Shown: positions 8,501 through 17,289, numbered from the stretch's first letter. The stretch is DNA of 64,000 nt from Alistipes sp. An66 (GCF_002161445.1 NZ_NFHT01000015.1:1-64000), one strand, 5' to 3'. Numbers and translations: made by a program. The notes: generated by a model from the letters alone, not told the origin.

Positions 8501-9346
8501 ATGAAACGACTGATTCTGTTTCTGACATGGGTCTGGGGCGTATCCGCCGGCGTACAGGCGCAGGAGGCCGCCGACAGCGTGGCTGCGGCGGATGTCGCGG
8601 CGACGGAAGTCTCGCCGGCCCCGGAGGCGGATGCCCCGGCTTCGGAGGCGACGCCCGATGAGCTGTGGGACCGTGCCAATACGGCCTATATCAACGGCGA
8701 CTACCATACGGCCACGGAGATCTACGGCGAGATCCTCGACCGGGGGTTGAGCTCCGTGAAGCTCTATTACAACCTGGGGAACTCCTGCTTCAAGGAGGGG
8801 CGTCTGGGCGAGTCGATCCTCTACTACCGCCGTGCGTTGCGCCTGGCTCCGGGCAACGACGACATCCGTTACAACCTCGGAGTCGCCGAGGCGCGCACGA
8901 AGGACAACATCGAGCGCATCCCGGAGTTTTTCCTGACCCAGTGGGCCCGGAGCGTGCGCCATACGATGAGCTGCACGGCCTGGAGCATCCTTTCGCTCCT
9001 GGCGCTGGTCTGTGCGCTGTCGTTCTTCCTGTGCTACCTGCTGGCACGCCGTTTGTCGCTGCGCAAGACGGGCTTTTACGGGACGATGGCCGCGGCCGTG
9101 GTGTTCATGCTGACGACGTGGTTCGCGCTGGGCGAGCGGCGGGAGATGCTCGACGATTCGCAGGCGGTGGTGATGTCGCTCTCGACGGCCGTGAAGAGTT
9201 CGCCGGACCGGTCGGCCACGGACCTCTTCGTGCTGCACGAAGGGACGCTGGTGGAGATCACGAACCGTCTCGACGGATGGTGCGAGATCACGATCGCCGA
9301 CGGCAAGAAGGGGTGGCTCGAATCGAAGACGATCGAAACGATTTAG
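8501..9346 (+). CDS. batE: BatE-like TPR and SH3 protein
   Basis: A 281-residue protein with a signal peptide (VWGVSAGVQAQ), an Ala/Glu/Pro-rich spacer to about residue 55, TPR repeats at about 58-135 (GDYHTATEIYGEIL, LYYNLGNSCFKEGRLGES, YYRRALRLAPGN), two membrane segments at about 155-210 and a C-terminal bacterial SH3-like domain ending in GKKGWLESKTIETI. This order (TPR, two helices, SH3) is that of BatE. It lies 7 bases after batD and 13 bases before recR, so batD-batE-recR-mdh may be one transcript. Confidence 0.85.
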   Translation: MKRLILFLTWVWGVSAGVQAQEAADSVAAADVAATEVSPAPEADAPASEATPDELWDRANTAYINGDYHTATEIYGEILDRGLSSVKLYYNLGNSCFKEGRLGESILYYRRALRLAPGNDDIRYNLGVAEARTKDNIERIPEFFLTQWARSVRHTMSCTAWSILSLLALVCALSFFLCYLLARRLSLRKTGFYGTMAAAVVFMLTTWFALGERREMLDDSQAVVMSLSTAVKSSPDRSATDLFVLHEGTLVEITNRLDGWCEITIADGKKGWLESKTIETI

Positions 9347-9359
9347 CGGACGGATTCGG

Positions 9360-9956
9360 ATGTCGAAGCTCTTGCAGGACGTTGTCGGGGAGTTGTCGAA
9401 ACTCCCGGGAGTGGGGCGGCGCACGGCGTTGCGGCTGGCGATCCACCTGCTGCGGATGGACCGGGAGTCGGTGGCCTGCATGACGGAGAGTATCGACCGC
9501 TTCCGCAACGAGGTGAAGTACTGCTCGCGGTGCAACAACCTCTCGGACGAGGAGGTGTGCCCGATCTGCGCGGATCCCGAGCGGGACCACACGACGATCT
9601 GCATCGTGGAGCAGGTGGCCGACGTGCTGTCGATCGAGAACACGCACCAGTACCGGGGCCTGTACCACGTGCTGGGGGGCGTGATTTCACCCATGCAGGG
9701 GATCTCGCCCTCGGACCTGAAAATCGACCTGCTGTGCGACCGGATCGCGGCGGGGGGCGTGAAGGAGGTGATTTTGGCGATTTCGACCTCGGTGGAGGGC
9801 GAGACGACGCTCTTCTACCTGATGAACCGCCTGCGGCACTATCCGGGTTTGAAGATCACGTCGATAGCGCGGGGGATCGGCTTCGGCGACGAACTGGAAT
9901 ACGTCGATGAACTGACCATTACGCATGCGCTGCGCAACCGGCGGGAGATCGAATGA
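9360..9956 (+). CDS. recR: Recombination mediator RecR
   Basis: A 198-residue protein of standard length. It shows the helix-hairpin-helix LSKLPGVGRRTALRLA (about 13-28), the four-cysteine zinc motif CSRCNNLSDEEVCPIC (about 55-70), the Toprim segment TICIVEQVADVLSIE and the conserved YHVLGGVISPMQGISP, with the C-terminal TSVEGETT and RIxxGxP-like IARGIGFGDELEYVDE. RecR works with RecO and RecF to load RecA on gapped DNA. recF is also in this window (19869-20957), but not adjacent. Confidence 0.97.
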   Translation: MSKLLQDVVGELSKLPGVGRRTALRLAIHLLRMDRESVACMTESIDRFRNEVKYCSRCNNLSDEEVCPICADPERDHTTICIVEQVADVLSIENTHQYRGLYHVLGGVISPMQGISPSDLKIDLLCDRIAAGGVKEVILAISTSVEGETTLFYLMNRLRHYPGLKITSIARGIGFGDELEYVDELTITHALRNRREIE

Positions 9957-9984
9957 GCATGTTTTCTAAAAAATAGAGAGAATT

Positions 9985-10983
9985 ATGGAATTTCTGACAA
10001 ACGAGAAACTCACGATCGTGGGTGCGGCCGGCATGATCGGCTCGAACATGGCGCAGACGGCGCTGATGATGCGTCTTACGCCGAACATCTGCCTGTACGA
10101 CCCCTTCGGTCCGGCGCTGGAAGGCGTTGCCGAGGAGCTGTACCACTGCGCCTTCGAGGGCGTGAACATCACGTGGACGACCGACATCAGGGAGGCGCTG
10201 ACGGGCGCCGCCTACGTGGTGTCGTCGGGCGGAGCTGCGCGCAAGGCGGGCATGACGCGCGAAGACCTGCTGAAAGGCAACGCACAGATCGCCGAGGAGT
10301 TCGGCAAGAACATCAAGGCCTACTGCCCGGATGTGAAACACGTGGTGGTGATCTTCAACCCGGCCGACATCACGGGCCTGATCACGCTGATCTACGGCGG
10401 TCTGAAACCCTCGCAGGTGACGACCCTCGCGGCGCTGGACTCGACGCGCCTGCGTTCGGAACTGGCCAGGTACTTCAAGATCTCGCCCGACGAGATCCGC
10501 AACTGCCGCACCTACGGCGGTCACGGCGAGCAGATGGCCGTCTTCGCCTCGACGACGCTGGTGGCCGGACGTCCCCTGTCGGAGCTGATCGGCAAGGAGA
10601 TGCCCGAAAATGACTGGGCCGATCTGCAACAGCGCGTGATCCAGGGCGGCAAGCACATCATCGACCTGCGGGGCCGTTCGTCGTTCCAGAGCCCGGCCTA
10701 CATTTCGATCTGCATGATCGCTGCGGCCATGGGCGGCAAACCGTTCACCTATCCGGCCGGCGTCTATGTGCACAACGGAGAGTTCAACCACATCCTGATG
10801 GCCATGGAGACCGAGATCACGAAGGAGGGCGTACGCTACAAGGATGTGAAGGGCACGCCCGAGGAGCACAGGAAGTTGCAGGAGAGCTACGAGCACCTCT
10901 GCAAGCTGCGTGACGAGGTGATCGGGATGGGGGTGCTGCCCGCTATCGACAAGTGGGGCGAGCTGAACCCGCATCTGAAATAA
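9985..10983 (+). CDS. mdh: Malate dehydrogenase
   Basis: A 332-residue lactate/malate dehydrogenase-family enzyme. It has the NAD-binding glycine motif GAAGMIGSN (about 13-21), the substrate-binding arginine segment SGGAARKAGMTREDLL, the conserved FNPADITG and LDSTRLRSEL, and the catalytic histidine in YGGHGEQMAVF. It interconverts oxaloacetate and malate with NAD in the cytoplasm, next to fumarase in the pathway. It follows recR by 28 bases and ends at a strong terminator. Confidence 0.93.
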   Translation: MEFLTNEKLTIVGAAGMIGSNMAQTALMMRLTPNICLYDPFGPALEGVAEELYHCAFEGVNITWTTDIREALTGAAYVVSSGGAARKAGMTREDLLKGNAQIAEEFGKNIKAYCPDVKHVVVIFNPADITGLITLIYGGLKPSQVTTLAALDSTRLRSELARYFKISPDEIRNCRTYGGHGEQMAVFASTTLVAGRPLSELIGKEMPENDWADLQQRVIQGGKHIIDLRGRSSFQSPAYISICMIAAAMGGKPFTYPAGVYVHNGEFNHILMAMETEITKEGVRYKDVKGTPEEHRKLQESYEHLCKLRDEVIGMGVLPAIDKWGELNPHLK

Positions 10984-11005
10984 TCGCACGGGCGATCGTA
11001 TGACG

Positions 11006-11038
11006 AAGCCCTCTTCCCCGACGGGGAGGAGGGCTTTT
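11006..11038 (+). terminator. Intrinsic terminator of mdh
   Basis: AAGCCCTCTTCCCC pairs with GGGGAGGAGGGCTT (one G-U pair) and is followed by a T-run ending at 11039. The stem begins 22 bases after the mdh stop. The following 160 bases to the META gene contain loosely repeated GATGTCCCGGTG-like units near 11160-11190 and no gene. Confidence 0.85.
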
Positions 11039-11201
11039 TCGTGTGAGGGCATCGGTACAGGATCCGGAGTGTAGTGCGGTGACCCGGAGCGCGATGTGTC
11101 CCGACGGCTCGGTTTTGTCCCGGGGTGGCGTTCCTGTGGCGCCCCGGTGCGGGATACGGTTCGATGTCCCGGTGATGTCCCGGTGTGGCGTCCTGACGAG
11201 G

Positions 11202-11630
11202 TTATGGCTTGGCCTGGAAGACGGCGCGCAGTTCGCCGTCGGAGAGGATCAGCAGCATCGGGCCGTCCATGTCGTAGTGGGTGGCCGATTCGAGCGCTTC
11301 GATGAAGTCCTGTTCGCGTTTCAGATCGGGGCAGGCCATGCGGGTCGAGGCCAGCGGGCCGATTTTCAGCCCCCGGCGGTCGTTGCTCTTGCAGGGCCCG
11401 GAGAGGCGGTTGCAGGCTCCCACGCCGGAGAGCTGTCCGTTCTCGGCCGAGAGCGTGATGGTGAAACGACCCTCTTCGGGGCGGATGGTCTCGCCGCCTA
11501 ACTGGACCAGCTGCCATTCGGTGCCGACGAGCGGGCGTCGGGTTTTCTTCTGGTAGGAGCGGCAGTTGCAGCATCCGGCCGTAAGGGCCGCAAGTCCAGC
11601 GACTACCGCGATTCGATAGATGAATCTCAT
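11202..11630 (-). CDS. META-domain (HslJ-like) lipoprotein
   Basis: A 142-residue lipoprotein. The start at 11630 gives a proper signal peptide with lipobox LTAGC (Cys20). The longer frame to 11690 would run through the promoter region. The rest is one META/HslJ-type domain: TEWQLVQLGGETIRPEEGRF at the start, GVGACNRLSGP in the middle and MACPDLKREQDFIEALESA near the end, the pattern of the DUF306/META fold. HslJ in E. coli is linked to novobiocin resistance and heat shock; the function here is unknown. It is divergent from ridA, with overlapping promoter regions. Confidence 0.88.
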   Translation of the reverse strand: MRFIYRIAVVAGLAALTAGCCNCRSYQKKTRRPLVGTEWQLVQLGGETIRPEEGRFTITLSAENGQLSGVGACNRLSGPCKSNDRRGLKIGPLASTRMACPDLKREQDFIEALESATHYDMDGPMLLILSDGELRAVFQAKP

Positions 11631-11653
11631 GTTTTTTCGATTGAGCGATGCTG

Positions 11654-11681
11654 CAAATATAGAGAATAAATTGTACCTTTG
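11654..11681. promoter_or_regulatory. Two divergent -7 elements (META lipoprotein and ridA)
   Basis: On the minus strand TATATTTG (11661-11654) points to the META lipoprotein gene. On the plus strand TACCTTTG (11674-11681) points to ridA. Both are exact TAnnTTTG matches. Clear TTTG -33 elements at 19-21 bases are not visible for either. Confidence 0.55.
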
Positions 11682-11704
11682 GTGTCCCAACGATCCATTT
11701 GCCT

Positions 11705-12079
11705 ATGAAAAAGATCATCGCTTCACCGCAGGCCCCCAAAGCCGTGGGGCCTTATTCCCAGGCCGTTGAGACGGGCGGGACCCTCTATGTTTCGGGACAG
11801 TTGCCGATCGACGCCGCAACGGGCCGCATGGCCGAAGGTGTCGAGGCCCAGACGCGTCAGTCGCTGACGAACATCGGACATATCCTCCGCGAAGCGGGCT
11901 ACGACTTCCCGGATGTGGTGAAGACGACGGTGCTGTTGCAGTCGATCGGGGACTTCGCGGCCATGAACGCCGTCTATGCGGAGTTCTTCACGGGCGACAA
12001 ACCCGCGCGGATCTGCTACGAGGTGGCGGCCCTCCCGATGGGCGCGCGGGTCGAGATCGACGCCGTAGCGGTGAAATAA
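11705..12079 (+). CDS. ridA: RidA family enamine/imine deaminase
   Basis: A 124-residue YjgF/RidA protein. Conserved segments are VGPYSQAVETGGTLYVSGQLPID, NIGHILREAGYDFPDVVKTTVLL and the C-terminal ALPMGARVEIDAVAVK, with the catalytic arginine in PARICYEV. The family hydrolyses reactive 2-aminoacrylate-type intermediates from PLP enzymes in the cytoplasm. The ATG at 11705 is used; a TTG six bases upstream is in frame but unneeded. Confidence 0.95.
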   Translation: MKKIIASPQAPKAVGPYSQAVETGGTLYVSGQLPIDAATGRMAEGVEAQTRQSLTNIGHILREAGYDFPDVVKTTVLLQSIGDFAAMNAVYAEFFTGDKPARICYEVAALPMGARVEIDAVAVK

Positions 12080-12102
12080 ATCATTGTCCGCGCAGCGGTC
12101 AT

Positions 12103-12134
12103 GCGCGCTCCGGAAGCCTGGGGCGCGCCTTTTC
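12103..12134 (+). terminator. Probable terminator of ridA
   Basis: GCGCGC (12103-12108) pairs with GCGCGC (12123-12128), extended by CC/GG pairs around a short loop, and is followed by CCTTTT. Confidence 0.55.
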
Positions 12135-12227
12135 GCCTTTTGTAAATAAATTGTGCATAAGTTTGGTTCCGCAGGCTGGCTTTTTCGTGGGAAAAGTCTG
12201 AAATTTGTAAAACCGGGCTTTTCCACC

Positions 12228-12259
12228 GGCAGGGATGCAGGTCGGCAGGGATGCAGGTC
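12228..12259 (+). repeat. Tandem 16-bp repeat upstream of nrdJ
   Basis: GGCAGGGATGCAGGTC occurs twice with no spacer (12228-12243 and 12244-12259), 45 bases before the nrdJ ATG. No B12-box or NrdR-box sequence was recognised in the 12080-12304 gap. Confidence 0.8.
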
Positions 12260-12304
12260 GGGAAGATGAAAAATTGGAAAAAAATAGATAAGAATCAAGG
12301 AATT

Positions 12305-14860
12305 ATGTCAAAAACCACGAACACCGAGACGCCGCGCAAGGTCGATTACAACGATGCGGTCGCCGAGTCGAAAGCCTACTTCGACGGCGATGACCTCGCG
12401 GCAACCGTGTGGGTGAGCAAGTACGCCCTCAAAGACTCTTTCGGGAACATCTACGAACGTTCTCCGCGGGAGATGCACGAACGTATCGCCGCCGAGATCG
12501 AACGCATCGAACGCAAATACCCCAATCCGTTGTCGAAGGCCGAGGCGTTCGAACTGCTCGACCATTTCCGGTATGTCATTCCCCAGGGCGGTCCGATGAC
12601 CGGTATCGGAAACAATTTCCAGGTGGCGTCGTTGTCGAACTGCTTCGTGATCGGCCACAAGCATCCGGCCGACTCCTACGGCGGCATCTTCCGCATGGAC
12701 GAGGAGCAGGTGCAGCTGATGAAACGGCGCGGCGGCGTGGGCCACGACCTCTCGCATATCCGCCCCACGGGCAGTCCGGTGCTCAACTCGGCCCTTACGT
12801 CGACGGGTATCGTCCCCTTCATGGAGCGCTACTCGAACTCGACGCGCGAGGTGGCGCAGGACGGACGCCGCGGCGCCCTGATGCTGACCCTCTCGATCAA
12901 GCACCCCGATGCCGAGCGCTTCATCGACGCCAAGGTCGACACGGGCAAGGTGACGGGTGCGAACGTCTCGATCAAGATCGACGATGAATTCATGCGTGCG
13001 GCCCTGGCCGGGAAGAAATACCACCAGCAGTTCCCGATCAACGCGGAGCAGCCGAAGTACGAGCAGGACATCGACGCGAAGAAACTCTGGGAGAAGATCA
13101 TCCACAATGCGTGGAAGTCGGCCGAGCCGGGCGTGCTGTTCTGGGATACGGTGATCCGCGAGAGCATCCCCGACTGCTATGCCGACGAAGGCTTCGTGAC
13201 GGTCTCGACGAACCCCTGCGGTGAGATTCCGCTCTGCCCCTACGACTCGTGCCGCCTGCTGGCGATGAACCTGTTCAGCTATGTGGACAATCCGTTCAAG
13301 GCGGATGCGAAGTTCAATTTCGAGAAGTTCCGCAACCACGTGGGCAAGGCCATGCACATGATGGACGATATCATCGACCTGGAACTCGAAAAGGTCGAGC
13401 AGATCATCGCGAAGATCGAGGGCGATCCCGAGGACATGGATGTCCGCCGCGTGGAGCTGGAACTCTGGAAGAAGATCCGCACGATGGCCCAGAAGGGCCG
13501 CCGCACGGGTCTCGGCATCACGGCCGAGGGCGACATGCTGGCTGCACTGGGGCTGCGCTACGGCTCGCAGGAGGCGATCGACTTCGCCGTGGAGGTGCAG
13601 AAGACGCTGGCGCTGGCCGCCTACGGGGCTTCGGTGAAGATGGCCGCCGAGCGCGGTGCCTTCCCGATCTACGATGCCGCCAAAGAGGCGGACAACCCGA
13701 TGATCGCGCGGATCCGCGAGGCCGATCCGGCGCTCTATGAGGAGATGACGAAGGTCGGACGGCGCAACATCGCCATGCTGACCATCGCGCCGACGGGCAC
13801 GACGTCGCTCATGTCGCAGACCACGTCGGGTATCGAACCCGTATTCCGCACGGTCTACAAGCGCCGCCGGAAGATCAACCCCTCGGACCACGACACGCAC
13901 GTCGACTACGAGGACGAAACGGGCGAGAAGTTCCAGGAGTACAACGTCTACCACCACAACTTCGTGAAGTGGCTGGAAGCGAACGGCTACGACACGTCGA
14001 AACTGGCGACGATCACCGACGAGGAGCTCGATACGTGGGTGAAGGCTTCGCCCTACCACGGCGCCACGGCGAACGACATCGACTGGGTGGCCAAGGTGAA
14101 GATGCAGGGCGCGATCCAGAAGTGGGTCGACCACTCGATCTCGGTGACGGTGAACCTGCCGAACAACGTCTCGGAGGCGCTCGTGGCGGATGTCTACCGC
14201 ACGGCCTGGGAGTGCGGCTGCAAGGGTGTCACGGTCTACCGCGACGGCTGCCGCTCGGGCGTGCTGCTGGACAAGAACGCCAAGGGCAAGAAGTCGCGTT
14301 GCGAGGAGCATCCGGGCGAGGTGCTGAAACGCCCGAAGTCGATTCCGGCGGACATCGTGCGCTTCAAGAACGGTTCGGAGGACTGGATCGCCTTCGTGGG
14401 GTTGCAGAACGGACGTCCGTATGAGATCTTCACCGGAAAGATCGAGGAGGATGCGATGTACATCCCGCCGAAGATCAAGAAGGGTTACATCATCAAGGTC
14501 CGCGAGGAGGACGGCACGAAGCGCTACGACTTCCAGTATGTCGATCGCTACGGCTATACGAACACGATCGGCGGCATCTCGCGCCTGTTCAACGAGGAGT
14601 TCTGGAACTATGCCAAACTCATCTCGGGCGTCTTGCGCCACGGGATGCCGATCGAGAAGACCGTCTCGCTGATCGAGTCGCTGCATCTGGACAGCGTGTC
14701 GATCAATACGTGGAAGACGGGCGTCTGCCGGGCGCTGAAACAGTACATTCTCGACGGCACGAAGTCCAAGGGCAAGTGTCCGAGCTGCGGGCAGGAGAAC
14801 ATGGCCTACCAGAACGGCTGTCTGACCTGCATGTCGTGCGGCTACTCGAAGTGCGGATGA
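12305..14860 (+). CDS. nrdJ: Adenosylcobalamin-dependent (class II) ribonucleotide reductase
   Basis: An 851-residue reductase. The ATG at 12305 begins MSKTTNTETPRKVDYNDAV. The upstream frame to 12251 runs through the tandem repeat and is not used. Visible family features are LSNCFVIG (first redox cysteine region), RRGGVGHDLSHIRP, TNPCGEIPL (active-site cysteine loop), TIAPTGTTSLM and a C-terminal cysteine-rich tail, CPSCGQENMAYQNGCLTC followed by MSCG, as in NrdJ proteins. It reduces ribonucleoside diphosphates to deoxyribonucleotides using a cobalamin radical, so it needs no oxygen and no separate radical subunit. No class I or III enzyme lies in the window. A B12 riboswitch was looked for upstream and not found. 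Confidence 0.95.
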   Translation: MSKTTNTETPRKVDYNDAVAESKAYFDGDDLAATVWVSKYALKDSFGNIYERSPREMHERIAAEIERIERKYPNPLSKAEAFELLDHFRYVIPQGGPMTGIGNNFQVASLSNCFVIGHKHPADSYGGIFRMDEEQVQLMKRRGGVGHDLSHIRPTGSPVLNSALTSTGIVPFMERYSNSTREVAQDGRRGALMLTLSIKHPDAERFIDAKVDTGKVTGANVSIKIDDEFMRAALAGKKYHQQFPINAEQPKYEQDIDAKKLWEKIIHNAWKSAEPGVLFWDTVIRESIPDCYADEGFVTVSTNPCGEIPLCPYDSCRLLAMNLFSYVDNPFKADAKFNFEKFRNHVGKAMHMMDDIIDLELEKVEQIIAKIEGDPEDMDVRRVELELWKKIRTMAQKGRRTGLGITAEGDMLAALGLRYGSQEAIDFAVEVQKTLALAAYGASVKMAAERGAFPIYDAAKEADNPMIARIREADPALYEEMTKVGRRNIAMLTIAPTGTTSLMSQTTSGIEPVFRTVYKRRRKINPSDHDTHVDYEDETGEKFQEYNVYHHNFVKWLEANGYDTSKLATITDEELDTWVKASPYHGATANDIDWVAKVKMQGAIQKWVDHSISVTVNLPNNVSEALVADVYRTAWECGCKGVTVYRDGCRSGVLLDKNAKGKKSRCEEHPGEVLKRPKSIPADIVRFKNGSEDWIAFVGLQNGRPYEIFTGKIEEDAMYIPPKIKKGYIIKVREEDGTKRYDFQYVDRYGYTNTIGGISRLFNEEFWNYAKLISGVLRHGMPIEKTVSLIESLHLDSVSINTWKTGVCRALKQYILDGTKSKGKCPSCGQENMAYQNGCLTCMSCGYSKCG

Positions 14861-14889
14861 TGCTCGGGCGTCATCGCGGACGTGATCTG

Positions 14890-14920
14890 AAAGGGCCGGG
14901 ACGTCTCGTCCGGGCTCTTT
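14890..14920 (+). terminator. Probable terminator of nrdJ
   Basis: AAAGGGCCGGGACG (14890-14903) and CGTCCGGGCTCTTT (14907-14920) form a 14-bp stem with one mismatch and one G-U pair and a 3-base loop, 29 bases after the stop codon. Confidence 0.6.
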
Positions 14921-15033
14921 CGCTGTCCGGGTTGTCGTTTCTTCTCTTTTTTTGGGGGCAAAAGATCGTTTTTGTCTAAAAAATGTGTACTTTTACGCCT
15001 GCATATTGCAATGATTTTTTTTGTTTGAGAAAG

Positions 15034-16236
15034 ATGAAAAAACTAATTCTCGCTTTTACGCTCGTCGCATTTGCCGCGGCTTCGGCCCGGGCGGAGGATA
15101 CGCCCAAGAAACCGAGCTTTGCGGGATTCGTCTCCAATGGATTTTGGGATAACTGGGAAATATCGGCCGGTCTGGGCGGCGGTACCGCTCTTTCGAACAG
15201 CGGAAACTCGGGTGCACTCGGGGATCGTTTCGGGTTTGAGGGCAACTTCTCCGTCACGAAGTGGATACACCCGGTAGTAGGGTTCCGCGGACAGTTGCAG
15301 GGCGGCTGGTTCAATAACTTCGATGCCGATCGGGGCCTGATGACGTGGCCCTATCTGTTCGTTCATACGGATGTGTTGATCAACGCCTCGAACTGGATCG
15401 GCGGTTATCGGGAGGATCGTGCCTGGTACGGGGTTCCGTTCTTCGGGTTCGGTTACATGGCCTCCAACTTTACGGACCGCAGCCAGCGGGAGAATCTGGC
15501 GGGGACGTCGCAGACGTTCGCCTTCACGGCGGGTCTGCTCAACAAGTTCCGTCTCTCTCCGGCCTTCGACTTCAATATCGAGCTCAAAGGCTTGTTGGTA
15601 AACTCGGAGATCTGCCCGGCGGCCATGAACGGCTCCTACCTTTTCGGTCTTTCGGCGACGGCCGGCATCACCTACCGCTTCAACCGGCGGCATTGGGAGC
15701 GCGGCGTTCCGGGATATACGGCCGACGATATCCGTGCGTTTCAGGATGCGGTGAGCGCAGGCAATGCCGCCCTTGAAGCCGCGAAGGCCGAGAATGCCCG
15801 TCTGAACGACGACCTGACGGCTGCACGGAATGCCGCGAAGGCTGCCGAGGCTGCCGCCGCACAGGCCGAGGCCAAGGCTGCTGCGGAAGCGGCTGCTGCA
15901 CGCAACGCGAATACGTTGAGCCCGACGTCGGTGATCCTCTACGATTACAGCATGTCGAAACTCTCCTCGAAAGAGAAGACGCGCCTGGAACTGATGGCCG
16001 ATGTCATCAAGAACGGTCCGAAGGATCGGGTTTACCGCATCGAGGGCCACGCGGACCAGCAGACGGGTACGCCGGCCGGCAACAAGCGGGTGGCGGAGAA
16101 CCGCGCCAAGAGTGTTTACGACTACCTCGTAAAATGCGGTGTGAACCCCAAGCAGCTGACCTACGAGGGCAAGGGCAACGAAGCCAACATCTACGAAAAC
16201 AACCAGCAGGCCAACCGTGCCGTGATTATCAAGTAA
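15034..16236 (+). CDS. OmpA-family outer membrane protein
   Basis: A 400-residue protein. The ATG at 15034 begins a clear signal peptide (MKKLILAFTLVAFAAASARA, cleavage before ED). Residues about 35-235 are a beta-rich domain with alternating aromatic strands (NWEISAGLGGGTAL, HPVVGFRGQLQGGWF, TAGITYRFN), compatible with a small outer membrane barrel. Residues about 245-305 are an Ala/Glu-rich coiled coil. The C-terminal 95 residues are an OmpA peptidoglycan-binding domain with RIEGHADQQTGTPAGN and VAENRAKSVYDYLVKCGV. It probably links the outer membrane to peptidoglycan. It is monocistronic, with a strong terminator. Confidence 0.92.
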   Translation: MKKLILAFTLVAFAAASARAEDTPKKPSFAGFVSNGFWDNWEISAGLGGGTALSNSGNSGALGDRFGFEGNFSVTKWIHPVVGFRGQLQGGWFNNFDADRGLMTWPYLFVHTDVLINASNWIGGYREDRAWYGVPFFGFGYMASNFTDRSQRENLAGTSQTFAFTAGLLNKFRLSPAFDFNIELKGLLVNSEICPAAMNGSYLFGLSATAGITYRFNRRHWERGVPGYTADDIRAFQDAVSAGNAALEAAKAENARLNDDLTAARNAAKAAEAAAAQAEAKAAAEAAAARNANTLSPTSVILYDYSMSKLSSKEKTRLELMADVIKNGPKDRVYRIEGHADQQTGTPAGNKRVAENRAKSVYDYLVKCGVNPKQLTYEGKGNEANIYENNQQANRAVIIK

Positions 16237-16277
16237 GGCCGGTAAGTAGTCCGCTCGGCGGATTCCGTCGAAAGAGT

Positions 16278-16310
16278 GCATCCCGCATCAAATGCGGGAT
16301 GCGTTTTTTT
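16278..16310 (+). terminator. Intrinsic terminator of the OmpA-family gene
   Basis: GCATCCCGCAT (16278-16288) and ATGCGGGATGC (16292-16302) form an 11-bp stem with a 3-base loop, followed by seven Ts (16304-16310). Confidence 0.92.
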
Positions 16311-16687
16311 GTCTTCTCAGGTCGTCTCGGGAGGGGTGGGGTTATGCGGCGGCAATCTCCCGAGGCAGGCTGCGTGTGCGTTTGTGCGGGCGCTTCCGGA
16401 GAGGGGTATGGATAGCGGAACCTGGATGTCTAGCGATGGATGGGGAGGTTTCGGGGCAGGGGAGTCGCTGCCTGCGGCTGCCGGTGTTCGAATGGACCGG
16501 GTATGGTCATGGCTGTACGGAGGGCGCTGGCTGCGCGTGTGAAACCCTTCGGAAGAGCCGGTGCGGGATGGTGCATGCTCTGTTTCGGGCGTTTTTCGCG
16601 GGTAGAGGGGCGACGTATGCTGCCGATTGGAAGAGATGTCGGCCTGTACAGTTGAGGCGGGAGTTGTGGACGGCTCCTGCACGGGAT
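16311..16687. other. Gap without a recognisable gene
   Basis: About 377 bases between two strong terminators. Open frames exist on both strands, but their translations are rich in Arg, Gly, Cys and Trp without domain-like patterning and none has a promoter match. The plus strand is unusually G-rich. I see no RNA gene or repeat. Confidence 0.6.
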
Positions 16688-16731
16688 AAAAGGAACGGGG
16701 GACCGATGATGTTCGGTCCCCCGTTCCTTTT
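16688..16731. terminator. Bidirectional terminator of ribH
   Basis: AAAAGGAACGGGGGACCGA (16688-16706) is perfectly repeated in inverse orientation at 16713-16731 with a 6-base loop. It lies 27 bases beyond the ribH stop, and the stem ends in A/T runs on both sides. Confidence 0.92.
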
Positions 16732-16758
16732 GTCGACGTTTTCTGTAGCTCCGTTTCG

Positions 16759-17289
16759 TCAGTTGATGTTGCGGCGGTCGGGCTCGTGGTTGGGCGAAGC
16801 GGCCTCCATGTCAATCTGGAGCTTCACCATCTGGATGGCTGCAGCTGCAGCCTCGTCGCCCTTGTTGCCCAGGCGGCCTCCGCAGCGGTCGAGCGCCTGC
16901 TGCATGTCGTTGACCGTCAGCACGCCGAAAGCGATGGGCATGTTCCACTGAATCTGGAGCTGCGTGATACCCTGCGTGACGCCCTGGCAGATGAAGTCGA
17001 AGTGGCGCGTGTCACCCTGAACGACGCAGCCCAATGCGATGACGGCATCCACATCGGTGTATTCTGCGAAGAACTGGGCGCCGAGCGAAAGCTCGAACGT
17101 GCCGGGAACATACTTGATTTGGATGTTGATGTCGGGGCATCCGGCGCTGCGCAGCGTCCGGACGGCTCCCTCGAGCAGCGCCTCCGTCACTTCGCGGTTC
17201 CACTCGGCCACGACGATGCCGAAGCGCATGTCGGCGGCCGAAGGCAACGGAGAATCGAACTGCGAAAGGTTGTGGTTTTTCGTTGCCAT
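16759..17289 (-). CDS. ribH: 6,7-dimethyl-8-ribityllumazine synthase
   Basis: A 176-residue lumazine synthase. Conserved segments are FGIVVAEWNREVTEALLEGA (aromatic ring-binding and pyrimidine site), YVPGTFELSLGAQ, ALGCVVQGDTRHFDFIC (with the catalytic histidine of the GDTxHxD motif) and PIAFGVLTVNDMQQALDR. It makes the last riboflavin precursor in the cytoplasm as an icosahedral or pentameric assembly. The C-terminal 20 residues are polar and longer than in many homologues. It follows the TPR membrane protein gene by 15 bases on the same transcript. The other rib genes are not in the window. Confidence 0.95.
   Translation of the reverse strand: MATKNHNLSQFDSPLPSAADMRFGIVVAEWNREVTEALLEGAVRTLRSAGCPDINIQIKYVPGTFELSLGAQFFAEYTDVDAVIALGCVVQGDTRHFDFICQGVTQGITQLQIQWNMPIAFGVLTVNDMQQALDRCGGRLGNKGDEAAAAAIQMVKLQIDMEAASPNHEPDRRNIN

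Noticed and set aside
11100..11200. CRISPR-like repeats near GATGTCCCGGTG units
   Set aside because: The units are short, irregular and without spacers of constant length.
9919..11739. 606-codon minus-strand frame across mdh and the META gene
   Set aside because: It covers two unrelated genes and both terminator and promoter regions, with low-complexity translation; this is an effect of high GC.
12080..12304. Cobalamin riboswitch in front of nrdJ
   Set aside because: I looked for the conserved B12-box segment and found none; the gap has only a terminator-like hairpin and a tandem repeat.
16292..16951. 219-codon plus-strand frame between the OmpA gene and ribH
   Set aside because: It starts inside a terminator, crosses a second perfect terminator and ends antisense to ribH; the composition is not protein-like.
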